From positions 87,496 through 151,495 of the forward strand of contig JANDJZ010000062.1 of assembly GCA_027943245.1 (NCBI GenBank): a DNA stretch of 64,000 nt, written 5' to 3'. The position numbers and the translations under genes are program-made. The notes beneath the pieces are model-generated. The model searched no databases. It had not been told where the DNA came from and was given only the letters and a program-made list of their open reading frames with translations. This stretch comes from Acanthamoeba sp. SK_2022b. Taxonomy: Eukaryota > Discosea > Longamoebia > Acanthamoebidae. Positions 40,509 to 48,279 of this stretch are shown in pieces. Positions within the stretch are counted from its first letter, which is position 1; the number at the start of each line of letters is the position of its first letter.

Positions 40509-41410
40509 TGAAAAAACAACGCGGTATGGCGCTGTTGATGGTGCTGCTGATGATGTCGCTGATGGCGATCGTGGCGGTCAATATCAATGACCACTGGCAG
40601 CGTTCGCTGGCGCGCACCCAGTCTCAGCAGGATCGGCTGAGGGCGAAATGGCTGCTGTTGGGCGGGGAGATCTACGCCCAACAGCGGTGGCGGCAGGCAG
40701 GGGAGCAGCGCAAGGCCTGGGGAGCCTCTGGGGCGGCGTTCAGTATGCGTACCGAAGAGGGGGAAGTGGCGATACGCCTGCGCCGGGTCGATGCCTGTTT
40801 CAACGTAAACGCCCTGATCCGCGCCGCCGGCCCAACGGAGGTCGGAGATAGCGAGGGGGCTCCCCCCAATAAAGAGAGGCGGATATTCATGCTGTTACTG
40901 AACAACCTGGGCATCGCCGACGCGCAGGCGGGCGCGATTGCCGATGCGATCGTCGCCCGGGCTTATGGCGAAGGGTACCTGATGGGGGATATCAGTGAAC
41001 TGCGGGAGCTGGCCGGTATCGATCGTGAGCTATACCTGCGCCTCGCACCGCAGCTTTGTGCGGCGCCGGATGCTGAATTGCAGATCAACCCGGACGCCGT
41101 GGATGAGGCCCGGTTGCCGCTGCTGCGGGCGATGCTGATGAACGCCCTGGGCGGAGAACGGCTGCGGACGTTGCTGGCGGCCCGCCCGCCGCAGGGGTGG
41201 CAGACGCTGACGTTTTTGTCGCAGGAAAAAGCGCTGCAAGCCTTGGATGACGACGTTCTCGACGAGCGATTGAAGTTCGACGACAGCCGCTGGATTGCAC
41301 AGCTGCAGCTGACGCTGAATGACGGGCGCTATCGGCTCGTCAGCGCGTGGCAACCGGGCCAGTCAGGCATCACGGTCAGCGGACGCCAGTTCGACAGAGG
41401 GGAGGGGTAA
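40505..41410 (+). CDS. gspK: Minor pseudopilin GspK
   Basis: Large minor pseudopilin of 301 aa that caps the pseudopilus. Leader MMKKQRG before MALLMVLLMMSLMAIVAV; position 5 of the mature protein is Leu instead of Glu, which is normal for GspK. The inserted alpha domain (about 100-215) contains DACFNVNALI and LGIADAQAGAIADAIV. ATG 40505 overlaps the end of gspJ; the longer in-frame upstream reading is rejected. Confidence 0.93.
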   Translation: MMKKQRGMALLMVLLMMSLMAIVAVNINDHWQRSLARTQSQQDRLRAKWLLLGGEIYAQQRWRQAGEQRKAWGASGAAFSMRTEEGEVAIRLRRVDACFNVNALIRAAGPTEVGDSEGAPPNKERRIFMLLLNNLGIADAQAGAIADAIVARAYGEGYLMGDISELRELAGIDRELYLRLAPQLCAAPDAELQINPDAVDEARLPLLRAMLMNALGGERLRTLLAARPPQGWQTLTFLSQEKALQALDDDVLDERLKFDDSRWIAQLQLTLNDGRYRLVSAWQPGQSGITVSGRQFDRGEG

Positions 41411-41413
41411 AGG

Positions 41414-42544
41414 GTGGCGAACACAATCCTGCTTATCGCGCTGAGCGAGGACTCGATGGCCGATGTGCGCTGGGGCCACGTCGGCGAGACGCGCTGCCGC
41501 TTTGGCGCCCGCCTCGAGCTGACCGACGGCGGCGGCGAGTTGGCAGCCATGGCGCAGGGCAGCCGAGTCGTGGTACTGGTGCCTGCCCGTCATGTGGTGC
41601 TGAGACAAACGACATTCCAGGGCAAGGCCCGGCAGGCGACGCCGCTGGCGCTGGCCTACGCCCACGAGGCCGGGCTGTTGACCGATACCGAGCAGATGCA
41701 CTGGGCGGTGCTGGGCAAGGCGCAGCGTGATTTCACCCTCGCCGGCGTCGCGCTGGCGCAGATGCAGGGCTGGGTCGAGCGCCTGAGCGCCTGCGGCATT
41801 CGCGCCGATAAAATGCTGCCCGACGTGCTGGCATTGCCGCTGCCGGGCCAATGCAGCGCGCTGCGCTGGCGCGATCGCTGGCTGATCCGAACGGGGAATG
41901 GGCAGAGCTTGTCGCTGCCCGATGCCTGGCGGGATTGCACTCCGCTGCCGACGCCGGATTGGTGTCTGCACTGCGGCGGGGAGATTCCGGCGGGCTGGGA
42001 AGCGGCGCGCATTGACGAGGATCCGCTCTGGCAACTGGCGCAAGAGGCCTGGAGCAGCCCCGCCACGCTGCTGCAGGGGCGTTTCAAACCGAGCGTACGC
42101 TGGCCGCGTCGCCTGCCCGATAAGACCGTCTGCGCGCTGCTGTTGCTCAGTGGTTCGCTGCTGGTGGGCGGTTTGCATCACCAACAGATGGCCCGGCAGA
42201 ACGAGAGCCGGATAGCGGTACTGTCTCAGCGCCTGCTGCCTGGCCAGACCGCGCCGGCGTTTGCGGAACAGGCGGCGAAAGCGCAGGTGCGGCGTATGCA
42301 AGACGCCCTGAATGCGCCGCAGCTGTTCAGGCTGCTGCCCTACGCGGCCGGGGCACTCGCTTTATGGGCGCCCCCGCAGCTGCAGGCGCTGGCTTTCGAC
42401 GCTGCCGACGATCGTCTGGTGGTGACGGTGAACAGAAATGACGTGCCGCTGCCGGCACCGATTAACGATGGCGAGGTCAGCATGACGTTCAGCGAAGGCG
42501 GCGCACCCAACCAGGCGGTCCTGACGGTGAGAGGTGAGCGATGA
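41414..42544 (+). CDS. gspL: Type II secretion assembly protein GspL
   Basis: Bitopic inner-membrane protein of 376 aa that recruits GspE. Cytoplasmic ASKHA-like domain (about 1-230), one helix (about 238-256; TVCALLLLSGSLLVGGL) and a periplasmic ferredoxin-like domain. The start is GTG 41414 with a GGAGGGG site overlapping the end of gspK. Overlaps gspM by 4 bp. Confidence 0.9.
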   Translation: MANTILLIALSEDSMADVRWGHVGETRCRFGARLELTDGGGELAAMAQGSRVVVLVPARHVVLRQTTFQGKARQATPLALAYAHEAGLLTDTEQMHWAVLGKAQRDFTLAGVALAQMQGWVERLSACGIRADKMLPDVLALPLPGQCSALRWRDRWLIRTGNGQSLSLPDAWRDCTPLPTPDWCLHCGGEIPAGWEAARIDEDPLWQLAQEAWSSPATLLQGRFKPSVRWPRRLPDKTVCALLLLSGSLLVGGLHHQQMARQNESRIAVLSQRLLPGQTAPAFAEQAAKAQVRRMQDALNAPQLFRLLPYAAGALALWAPPQLQALAFDAADDRLVVTVNRNDVPLPAPINDGEVSMTFSEGGAPNQAVLTVRGER

Positions 42545-42987
42545 ATATCGGGTGGCACGATAAGGCGTTGCGGCGGGCGGTGTTGTTAAGCCTGTTGTTG
42601 TTGGTAGCCTGCGGCTATTGCCTGTATCAGTTTTCACAGGCGCAGAAAAGCGCACAACAGCTGGCGGCGCTGCAGGGGCAGGCACGTGTCATCCAGCAAC
42701 TGCAGGCTCGCTCGCCGCCGGGCGCCGCTGCGCGCGAGCAACTGCCGGAGCGGCTGCGGCAGAGCGCGCAAGCGTACCGCATTCCCCTCGCCGACCTGAC
42801 GGAAAGTGACGCGGAGATGCGGGTGAGGCTGCCGCCCGTGCCGTTCGAAAGCCTGCTGTCGTGGTTGGCTGCCCTGCAGCGCGAGCACGGTATCCGCGTG
42901 CTCGCGCTCACCGTGGAGCGCGCGGGGCAGGCGCCGGGCGTCGTGCAGGTCAGTCGGCTACAGGTAACGACGCAGCCGCCGATGTAA
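42541..42987 (+). CDS. gspM: Type II secretion protein GspM
   Basis: Small bitopic protein of 148 aa, with one helix (about 12-30) and a periplasmic ferredoxin-like fold (about 75-148; VRLPPVPFESLLSWLAALQREHGIRVLALTVER). It stabilises GspL. Position and topology support the call more than sequence, as this family is poorly conserved. No gspN follows; the next gene is gspO. Confidence 0.87.
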   Translation: MNIGWHDKALRRAVLLSLLLLVACGYCLYQFSQAQKSAQQLAALQGQARVIQQLQARSPPGAAAREQLPERLRQSAQAYRIPLADLTESDAEMRVRLPPVPFESLLSWLAALQREHGIRVLALTVERAGQAPGVVQVSRLQVTTQPPM

Positions 42988-43022
42988 CCCACGCTAACGA
43001 ATCATCAGGAATCAGAAAAATC

Positions 43023-43838
43023 ATGCTATTCGCCCTAAACGCGGCGGCGGATGAACACTGGCTGTTATTTAGCGCCGTGTTGAGTCTGTGCGTCGGCAGT
43101 TTTATTAACGTGGTCGTTTATCGGCTGCCTATCATGCTTGAGCGTGAAATAGAAACGACGCAGGCCGAGCGATTTGATCTCGTTTGGCCGCGTTCATTTT
43201 GCCCGTCATGCATAAAACAATTATCGGCGTTCGATAATATTCCGTTATTAAGTTGGCTGCTGTTGCGTGGCCGCTGTCGTTATTGCTGCAGCCCTATTCC
43301 CGTGCGTTATCCACTGGTAGAGTTATTTCTGATGCTGATGGGAATCATGCTGGCCTGGCGTCTCGGCATCGGGGTTGATTGGTTTTTCATGCTTGCGTTT
43401 GTTGCGTTGTTGCTGGCGCTGGCGGCGATTGACAGCGAGCGCCAACTCCTGCCGGATTGCCTGACGCTGTCGCTGTTGTGGGGCGGGTTGCTGTGGCATT
43501 GCCTGGCGCACCCGGCCTTTTTGCCGGCGGCGGTGGTCGGCGCGATGGCGGGCTATCTGACGCTGTGGCTGCTGTATTGGGCATTTCGTCTGGCGACCGG
43601 CCGCGAGGGGCTGGGATACGGCGATTTTAAACTGTTGGCGGCGCTTGGCGCCTGGGGCGGGTATGCCGCTTTGCCGTCGATCTTGCTGTTTGCCTCCGCC
43701 GGCAGCCTGCTGTGGCTGTTGCTGCGCGTATGGCGCGGCGGTGATGGAACTCAGCCCCTGCCTTTCGGGCCGGGGCTGGCGACGGCGGGCGCAGGCGCGG
43801 TGGCCTGCCAATGGTTTGCGCTGCCGCTGGGGGGCTAA
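43023..43838 (+). CDS. gspO: Prepilin leader peptidase / N-methyltransferase GspO
   Basis: Aspartic membrane protease of 271 aa that cleaves and N-methylates pseudopilins G-K. Zinc-binding CPSC and CRYC pairs lie in the first cytoplasmic loop (after DLVWPRSF), and the catalytic aspartates are in AAIDSERQLLPD and the GxGD motif GYGDFKLL. About eight membrane helices. It is the last gene of the operon and converges with gspS, which overlaps its 3' end by 4 bp. Confidence 0.95.
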   Translation: MLFALNAAADEHWLLFSAVLSLCVGSFINVVVYRLPIMLEREIETTQAERFDLVWPRSFCPSCIKQLSAFDNIPLLSWLLLRGRCRYCCSPIPVRYPLVELFLMLMGIMLAWRLGIGVDWFFMLAFVALLLALAAIDSERQLLPDCLTLSLLWGGLLWHCLAHPAFLPAAVVGAMAGYLTLWLLYWAFRLATGREGLGYGDFKLLAALGAWGGYAALPSILLFASAGSLLWLLLRVWRGGDGTQPLPFGPGLATAGAGAVACQWFALPLGG

Positions 43839-44197
43839 CGGAGCTGGGCTAGAAAGGGCGCCAGTGACCGATTGAATTCGCTGCACTTCTCCTGCAGCGG
43901 CGTGGCGTCGGCCGCCAGCTGTGCGGCGACGCGTTGACCTGCAGCAAGCAACTGGGCGCGATTGAGCGCCGGCGACCACCCTTTTTTCTCTGCTTCCTGC
44001 AGCGCCGCCGCCGTGAGCTTATCGTCGGCCGGGATGTCGGCGCGATTGCAACGCTCTCTCAAAAACAAGCCGGCGCCGACCAGCGACGACAGCTGGTCGC
44101 GTTGGGCGGCGGCGTCAGGGGCCGATTTGGCGGCGTGCTGGCAGCCGGAGAGCAGCAGGGAGGCCAAGACCGCTGCGGCGATATTTTTCAATGTCAC
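43835..44197 (-). CDS. gspS: Type II secretion pilotin lipoprotein GspS (PulS/OutS type)
   Basis: A 120-aa lipoprotein with a signal ending LLLSGC (Cys19). The mature helical domain has the PulS/OutS pattern LRERCNRADIPADDKL and AEKKGW, with Cys50 and Cys105 placed to form the usual disulfide. It should bind the S-domain of GspD and carry it to the outer membrane. It is on the opposite strand at the end of the T2SS operon and is divergent from gbpA, so it is controlled apart from gspC-O. Confidence 0.88.
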   Translation of the reverse strand: MTLKNIAAAVLASLLLSGCQHAAKSAPDAAAQRDQLSSLVGAGLFLRERCNRADIPADDKLTAAALQEAEKKGWSPALNRAQLLAAGQRVAAQLAADATPLQEKCSEFNRSLAPFLAQLR

Positions 44198-44449
44198 GTT
44201 ATTCTCTCTGTGGAATAGGAACGGTGCGCTTATTTCTTTCGCCGCAAGGCGGCGCTTCGCGATTTACGGATTATTTTAAACGTTTGTCATGCCATTTAAT
44301 ATCTTGGCCGTATTAGGTTTTATTATTTTAATGCATTCTAAGTGCCGGGCGTTCAGGGCTTCTACTTATTATTCCTCTCGCGGTATCGCCGCATCTCTTT
44401 GAGTTTCTTCTCACTCAGTTGGAATCCAATAAATTTAACTGGAGTCGTA

Positions 44450-45877
44450 ATGAAATTATCCAAAATCGCCCTGATGATGGCAACGCTTGCTGCCTCGTCG
44501 GCCGCCTGGTCGCATGGGTATATCGAAGTTCCCGAAAGCCGCGCCTACAAGTGCAAGCTGGGCAGCAACACCGACTGCGGCCGGGCGCAGTGGGAACCGC
44601 AGAGCGTTGAGCAGATTTCCGGCTTCCCTGGCGGCGCTACGCCGCTCGACGGCCAGCTGGCCAGCGGCGGGGTTAATGGCTTCGAACCGCTGGATCGCCA
44701 GGGCGTCAACGTCTGGGCGTTGAACACCATGAAGCCGGGGCCGCAGACGTTCACCTGGTACCACACCGCCAAGCACAAAACCAATAACTGGCGTTACTAC
44801 ATCACCAAACAAGACTGGGACGTGAACAAGCCGCTGTCGCGCGAGGCTTTCGAAAAAGAGCCGTTCTGCGAGGTTGATGGCCATGCTCAGGCGCCAAAAG
44901 ATCGCGAAGTGCACCAGTGCGTGGTGCCGGAGAGAACCGGCTATCAGGTGATTTACGGCGTGTGGGAAATCAATGACACGGTGAACAGTTTCTATCAGGT
45001 GGTTGACGTCAACTTCGAGGACGACGGCGTCGTATCCGAATGGCGCAAGCAGCTGCAGGGATCCCTCACCGGTAAAAACCTGCAGGTTGGCGATAAAGTG
45101 ATCGCTCGCTTCTTCGACGCGAGCGGCGAAGTGCTGGCGATGAAAACCGAGCTGGCGATCGACAGCGAGGCGCTGACCGACAAAAACCGCTGGAGCCACG
45201 CACTGGCAACCAAAATCAACGTCGAGCAGAAAACGGTGCGCGCCGGAGTGAAAGACGGCAAAGGCAACGTCAACCCGGTATTCGGCAATAACGCGGTCTT
45301 CGCCAAGCAGGGTAGCCCGATGAAGAGCGTAGTGATCTCCTATGAGGAAGAAACGCCGGCCATTACCGAGGAGATCCGCATCGGCAATCTGTCCAGCACC
45401 AAGATCAAGGACGGTAAAGCCCAGCTGACCTTCAATGCCGAGGTCAAAGGCAAGCTGACGGTTGAAGCGCGCGTTTACGATCACGGCCAGACGGAGAAAG
45501 GCTATGTGAAAGCGACGCTGGAAGATGCCAGCCAGCCGCTGACCATCGCGCTGACCAACGTCAGCGAAGGCCACCACATGCTGAAAGTGATCGCCAGCAA
45601 CGACAACGGGCAGAGCATTCAGCCTGATATCGAAAACTTCAACCTGGAAGCAGACTCCACCGGCGGTGGCGGCAACGGCGACTACAACTTCGTCTTCCCG
45701 AACGAGCTGAGTAAATACACCGCCGGCACCACGGTGCTGCAGCCGAAGAACGGCAAGGTGTATCAGTGCAAACCTTTCCCTTACAGCGGTTACTGCATGC
45801 AGTGGAACAGCGGCGCGACTCATTATGAGCCGGGCGTGGGATCCAACTGGCAGGATGCCTGGATCCTGAAAAAGTAA
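44450..45877 (+). CDS. gbpA: GlcNAc/chitin-binding lytic polysaccharide monooxygenase GbpA
   Basis: Secreted 475-aa protein. A signal peptide is cut after Ser21, exposing His22 as the N-terminal copper ligand; His109 in TAKHKTNNW is the second ligand of the histidine brace, making an AA10 LPMO domain (about 22-205). Two GbpA middle domains (about 210-415) follow, then a Gly-rich linker and a C-terminal chitin-binding module (about 425-475; AWILKK end). V. cholerae GbpA is exported by T2SS, and the T2SS lies next door. ATG 44450 follows GGAG; the longer reading upstream is rejected. Confidence 0.95.
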   Translation: MKLSKIALMMATLAASSAAWSHGYIEVPESRAYKCKLGSNTDCGRAQWEPQSVEQISGFPGGATPLDGQLASGGVNGFEPLDRQGVNVWALNTMKPGPQTFTWYHTAKHKTNNWRYYITKQDWDVNKPLSREAFEKEPFCEVDGHAQAPKDREVHQCVVPERTGYQVIYGVWEINDTVNSFYQVVDVNFEDDGVVSEWRKQLQGSLTGKNLQVGDKVIARFFDASGEVLAMKTELAIDSEALTDKNRWSHALATKINVEQKTVRAGVKDGKGNVNPVFGNNAVFAKQGSPMKSVVISYEEETPAITEEIRIGNLSSTKIKDGKAQLTFNAEVKGKLTVEARVYDHGQTEKGYVKATLEDASQPLTIALTNVSEGHHMLKVIASNDNGQSIQPDIENFNLEADSTGGGGNGDYNFVFPNELSKYTAGTTVLQPKNGKVYQCKPFPYSGYCMQWNSGATHYEPGVGSNWQDAWILKK

Positions 45878-45894
45878 GCGTAAATCGGATAGCC

Positions 45895-45918
45895 AAGCGG
45901 CCAGCGATGGCCGCTTTT
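45895..45918 (+). terminator. Possible weak terminator after gbpA
   Basis: The stem AAGCGGCCA / TGGCCGCTT with a 4-nt loop is followed by only TT. It ends at the ribosome-binding site of the next gene, so read-through is possible. Confidence 0.4.
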
Positions 45919-45929
45919 CAAGGAGTTTT

Positions 45930-46448
45930 ATGTCACACGAACCTGCCCGTTACGATCTTTTCAGTCGGTTACTGCATTGGGGCATTGCCGCGGTCATGAT
46001 CTACGTAATGATCGTTGGTTATTCGCTGCATTTTATGACGGATGCGCGCATCTTCGCTTTTTTCTCCGTGACCAATATGTCGTTGGCCTTGGTGCTGACA
46101 CCGCTGATGGCGGCGCGCTTTATCTGGCGCTTTTTCCGGCCGAAGGTGCCCTATGGCGATATGTTGCAAGGACACCAGAAAGGATTGGTGCATTTGCTGC
46201 ACGAAATATTCTACCTGCTGATTTTCGTGGTGCTGCTCAGCGGATTCCTCATGCTGGAGCACGGCTTTGCCGTTTTCGGCACGATTGACTTCCCACGCCC
46301 GATTGCAAATCTCGACGTTAACCGCTTCTTTTTCGCCGTGCACCGTTATGCGTGTATCGCGCTGTCGGCCATGATCGTGCTGCACGTCGCGGCGGTGATT
46401 AAACACCACTGTTTTGCCCGGCAGGCGATTTTGCGCCGCATGCTCTGA
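45930..46448 (+). CDS. Cytochrome b561 family protein
   Basis: A four-helix di-heme b membrane protein of 172 aa, like E. coli CybB. Candidate heme ligands are His16 (LLHWG), His91 (LLHEIFY), His138 (VHRYA) and His152 (VLHVAAV). Such proteins take electrons from the quinone pool and can pass them to periplasmic acceptors. AAGGAG precedes ATG 45930. The gene lies 52 bp after gbpA, so a link to LPMO reduction is conceivable, but the LPMO is probably extracellular. Confidence 0.9.
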   Translation: MSHEPARYDLFSRLLHWGIAAVMIYVMIVGYSLHFMTDARIFAFFSVTNMSLALVLTPLMAARFIWRFFRPKVPYGDMLQGHQKGLVHLLHEIFYLLIFVVLLSGFLMLEHGFAVFGTIDFPRPIANLDVNRFFFAVHRYACIALSAMIVLHVAAVIKHHCFARQAILRRML

Positions 46449-46692
46449 TTTTACGGGGCGATCACGCCGCCCGGAGGCAGTGCGGCGGCGTGGCCGCGAG
46501 GAGCATAGGGGAGTTGGCGGCATGGCCGTTACGCTGGTGGCCGTAAAGCAGGGGCGAGAGTCATCACGCGTTAATCGCGTTATACCCCGAACAGGAACAG
46601 AGAAGTGTGTCTATTTATTATTAACGATAAAGATGAACGTAATTAACATTTCATTGTCAATAGGAAAAATACGTATTCAACGTGGACATTGA

Positions 46693-46712
46693 AGCCGATA
46701 AAAGCATCGGCT
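46693..46712. terminator. Hairpin downstream of hha
   Basis: A 7-bp stem AGCCGAT / ATCGGCT with a 6-nt loop lies 19 bp past the hha stop codon. No T-run was seen on the minus strand. Confidence 0.3.
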
Positions 46713-46730
46713 CAACGCGTTGGGGTCTGA

Positions 46731-46934
46731 TTACCTGACATATTTCCAAACGGAGGTGGGGATTTTGTCATACAGTTTGTTCATGGTGAGCTCCGCCAGA
46801 CGGTGATCGGCCGCTGAGTAAAACAGCTCCAGTTCATCATCGGAAAGCTCGTACTTATTTTTCTCAATAACACGTTCGAGAGTATCAATCGTGGTGCATT
46901 TACGTAAACGCATCAGATAGTCGGTTTTAGTCAT
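46731..46934 (-). CDS. hha: Hemolysin expression modulator Hha
   Basis: Small 67-aa Hha/YmoA protein that binds H-NS and helps silence AT-rich, acquired DNA; it also acts as the toxin of the Hha-TomB pair. The sequence is nearly the same as E. coli Hha ([44 protein letters not shown]). It lies 50 bp after tomB on the same strand. Confidence 0.97.
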   Translation of the reverse strand: MTKTDYLMRLRKCTTIDTLERVIEKNKYELSDDELELFYSAADHRLAELTMNKLYDKIPTSVWKYVR

Positions 46935-46984
46935 GGTGGCCTTTTAGTTTAATAACCGTAAAATAGCTCGGGAATAATTATCCC

Positions 46985-47353
46985 CTAAGTTTTCATTGTC
47001 GTACAGATGTCCTCTCCTGAGAACATTCTGAATAATCTCGCCTTGGTCTTTTGCCAGCGGCGCAGGTCGGAATCATTGATACCGTAGCTGCTGAACAGCG
47101 TATAAGTATCGTCGAGATATTCTTCGACTAACTCCGACAGGTCTGATTCGTCCATGTATTTAATTTTATAACTCATCACAAACGAAGCGATATGTTCGAT
47201 CAACTCATTAAGCTGCAGGTTGACGGAGGATGTCGGATCGTTGACCCACCCGTGGTGGCTGTCTCCCAGGGTCGCGATGCCTTCATCATACAAATTTTCG
47301 CACAAGAATTTGAGCTGAGCAATGTCGTGTCGCTTAGGCGAATACTCATCCAT
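46985..47353 (-). CDS. tomB: Hha antidote TomB (YbaJ)
   Basis: A 122-aa protein that forms the antitoxin-like partner of Hha and affects biofilm in E. coli. Features include the N-terminal MDEYSPKRHDIAQLKFLCENLYDEGI and the segment GWVNDPTSSVNLQLNELIEHI. Strongly acidic, as expected for a partner of a basic regulator. First gene of tomB-hha. Confidence 0.95.
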   Translation of the reverse strand: MDEYSPKRHDIAQLKFLCENLYDEGIATLGDSHHGWVNDPTSSVNLQLNELIEHIASFVMSYKIKYMDESDLSELVEEYLDDTYTLFSSYGINDSDLRRWQKTKARLFRMFSGEDICTTMKT

Positions 47354-47511
47354 ATCATCCCCTCCGTAAGTCTTAATTGCGGTGTGATAACACTATGTGA
47401 GTAAGCTGATTTACATCATGAACGGAGGCAGCTTAACGGTGGTTAAATAAACTTCCCGTAAAATGAATATAAATCATTTTTTCGCGTTTGGCCTGCAGTT
47501 ATTACGTAAAC

Positions 47512-47865
47512 TTACAATTCATCCGCAGTTGATGGACGTGAGTTATCAATGATGTCGAAGATTAAACCCCGCGCCGTCACTCGAAACCGGACGCTGTCGT
47601 TGATGATATCCTCGCTGTTGATATCCAGACAGGCATTAAAAATGCCCCACTTATAGCGATAACTCATTGAATAACCGCCGTCACCTTGTGGCACTATATC
47701 AAGTATTTCTAATGAATCCTCGGCATAGCGTGCGCTTTCAGAATAAAAACTGAGTCCGCTGGTCAGCGCCGGCACTAACTCCGCTATATTGTCATTAATC
47801 ACTTTCTTTAATTTTTTAACAGAAAGTGCGTTCACTTCCAGGCTACAGGCAAGGGTAACAAGCAT
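47512..47865 (-). CDS. Hypothetical protein next to tomB
   Basis: A 117-aa open frame that I do not recognise. It begins MLVTLACSLEVNALSVKKLKKVI and has an acidic, mixed alpha/beta look; there is no clear membrane helix and no signal peptide. GAG lies 4 bp before ATG 47865. Base use is more AT-rich than the core genes, like tomB-hha, and may reflect transfer or H-NS-bound DNA. It is upstream of tomB on the same strand with a 158-bp gap. Confidence 0.55.
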   Translation of the reverse strand: MLVTLACSLEVNALSVKKLKKVINDNIAELVPALTSGLSFYSESARYAEDSLEILDIVPQGDGGYSMSYRYKWGIFNACLDINSEDIINDSVRFRVTARGLIFDIIDNSRPSTADEL

Positions 47866-48126
47866 TAATCTCGGCCAACAGCAATGTTATCTGCTTATCT
47901 TACTCCTTTTCCGGCCTCGTCGGTAAATTTTTCGATTTACCGCAGTTCTTTACCCTATGCCAACATTTCTGTCGAACGGGAATATCCCTGAGGTTGATAA
48001 GGGGGAACGTGGCGGGGGGAGAGCGCGCTGCGCGGGGCTGTTACGTTCCGTTGCATTAATTGGCACGGCAGAGCTTGAGACGTCGCAGTGAGTGTGATGT
48101 TATATTATAACCATTAATTCATCGCG
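47866..48126. other. Intergenic region before the zinc transporter operon
   Basis: About 260 bp between the divergent hypothetical gene and the zinc module. It contains a Zur-type palindrome at 48098-48112 overlapping a likely promoter. The rest shows no gene. Confidence 0.5.
48075..48112 (+). promoter_or_regulatory. Promoter with Zur-type box for the zinc ABC transporter operon
   Basis: TTGAGA (48075-48080), 17 bp, then TGTTAT (48098-48103). The -10 lies inside TGTTATATTATAACC (48098-48112), a palindrome of the Zur class with arms TGTTATA and TATAACC. Zinc-loaded Zur would block this promoter. A second box lies before rpmE2. Confidence 0.7.
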
Positions 48127-48138
48127 TTGATCACGACA

Positions 48139-48279
48139 TTGACTCCCTCTTCACAACATGACGCCGCGTCGTCACTGAATTCGCTGTTTACCACCTCCGC
48201 TGCCGTGCGCTGTGCGGGGGCCGTTGCGCTGCTGGCCCTGCTGTGGCTCGGCATTTTCTGGGCGGTGTCGCTGCCATGA
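48139..48279 (+). CDS. Small hydrophobic ORF overlapping the ABC ATPase
   Basis: A 46-codon frame starting at TTG 48139 (another TTG is at 48127). The second half is one predicted membrane helix (CAGAVALLALLWLGIFW). Its TGA overlaps the ATG of the ATPase in an ATGA junction, a sign of coupling. There is no ATG and no good ribosome-binding site, so it may instead be an untranslated leader. It would be the first cistron of a Zur-controlled operon. Confidence 0.35.
   Translation: MTPSSQHDAASSLNSLFTTSAAVRCAGAVALLALLWLGIFWAVSLP

Noticed and set aside
44342..44449. N-terminal extension of gbpA by 36 codons
   Set aside because: The signal peptide begins at ATG 44450, and an upstream start would destroy the exposed N-terminal His needed for LPMO activity.
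46414..46692. A 92-codon frame between the b561 gene and hha
   Set aside because: It begins inside the b561 gene in another frame, has no ribosome-binding site and resembles no family.
47512..47865. The 117-aa gene as a toxin or antitoxin partner of Hha-TomB
   Set aside because: The two-gene Hha-TomB set is already complete, the gap to tomB is 158 bp, and no toxin or antitoxin fold is recognisable.
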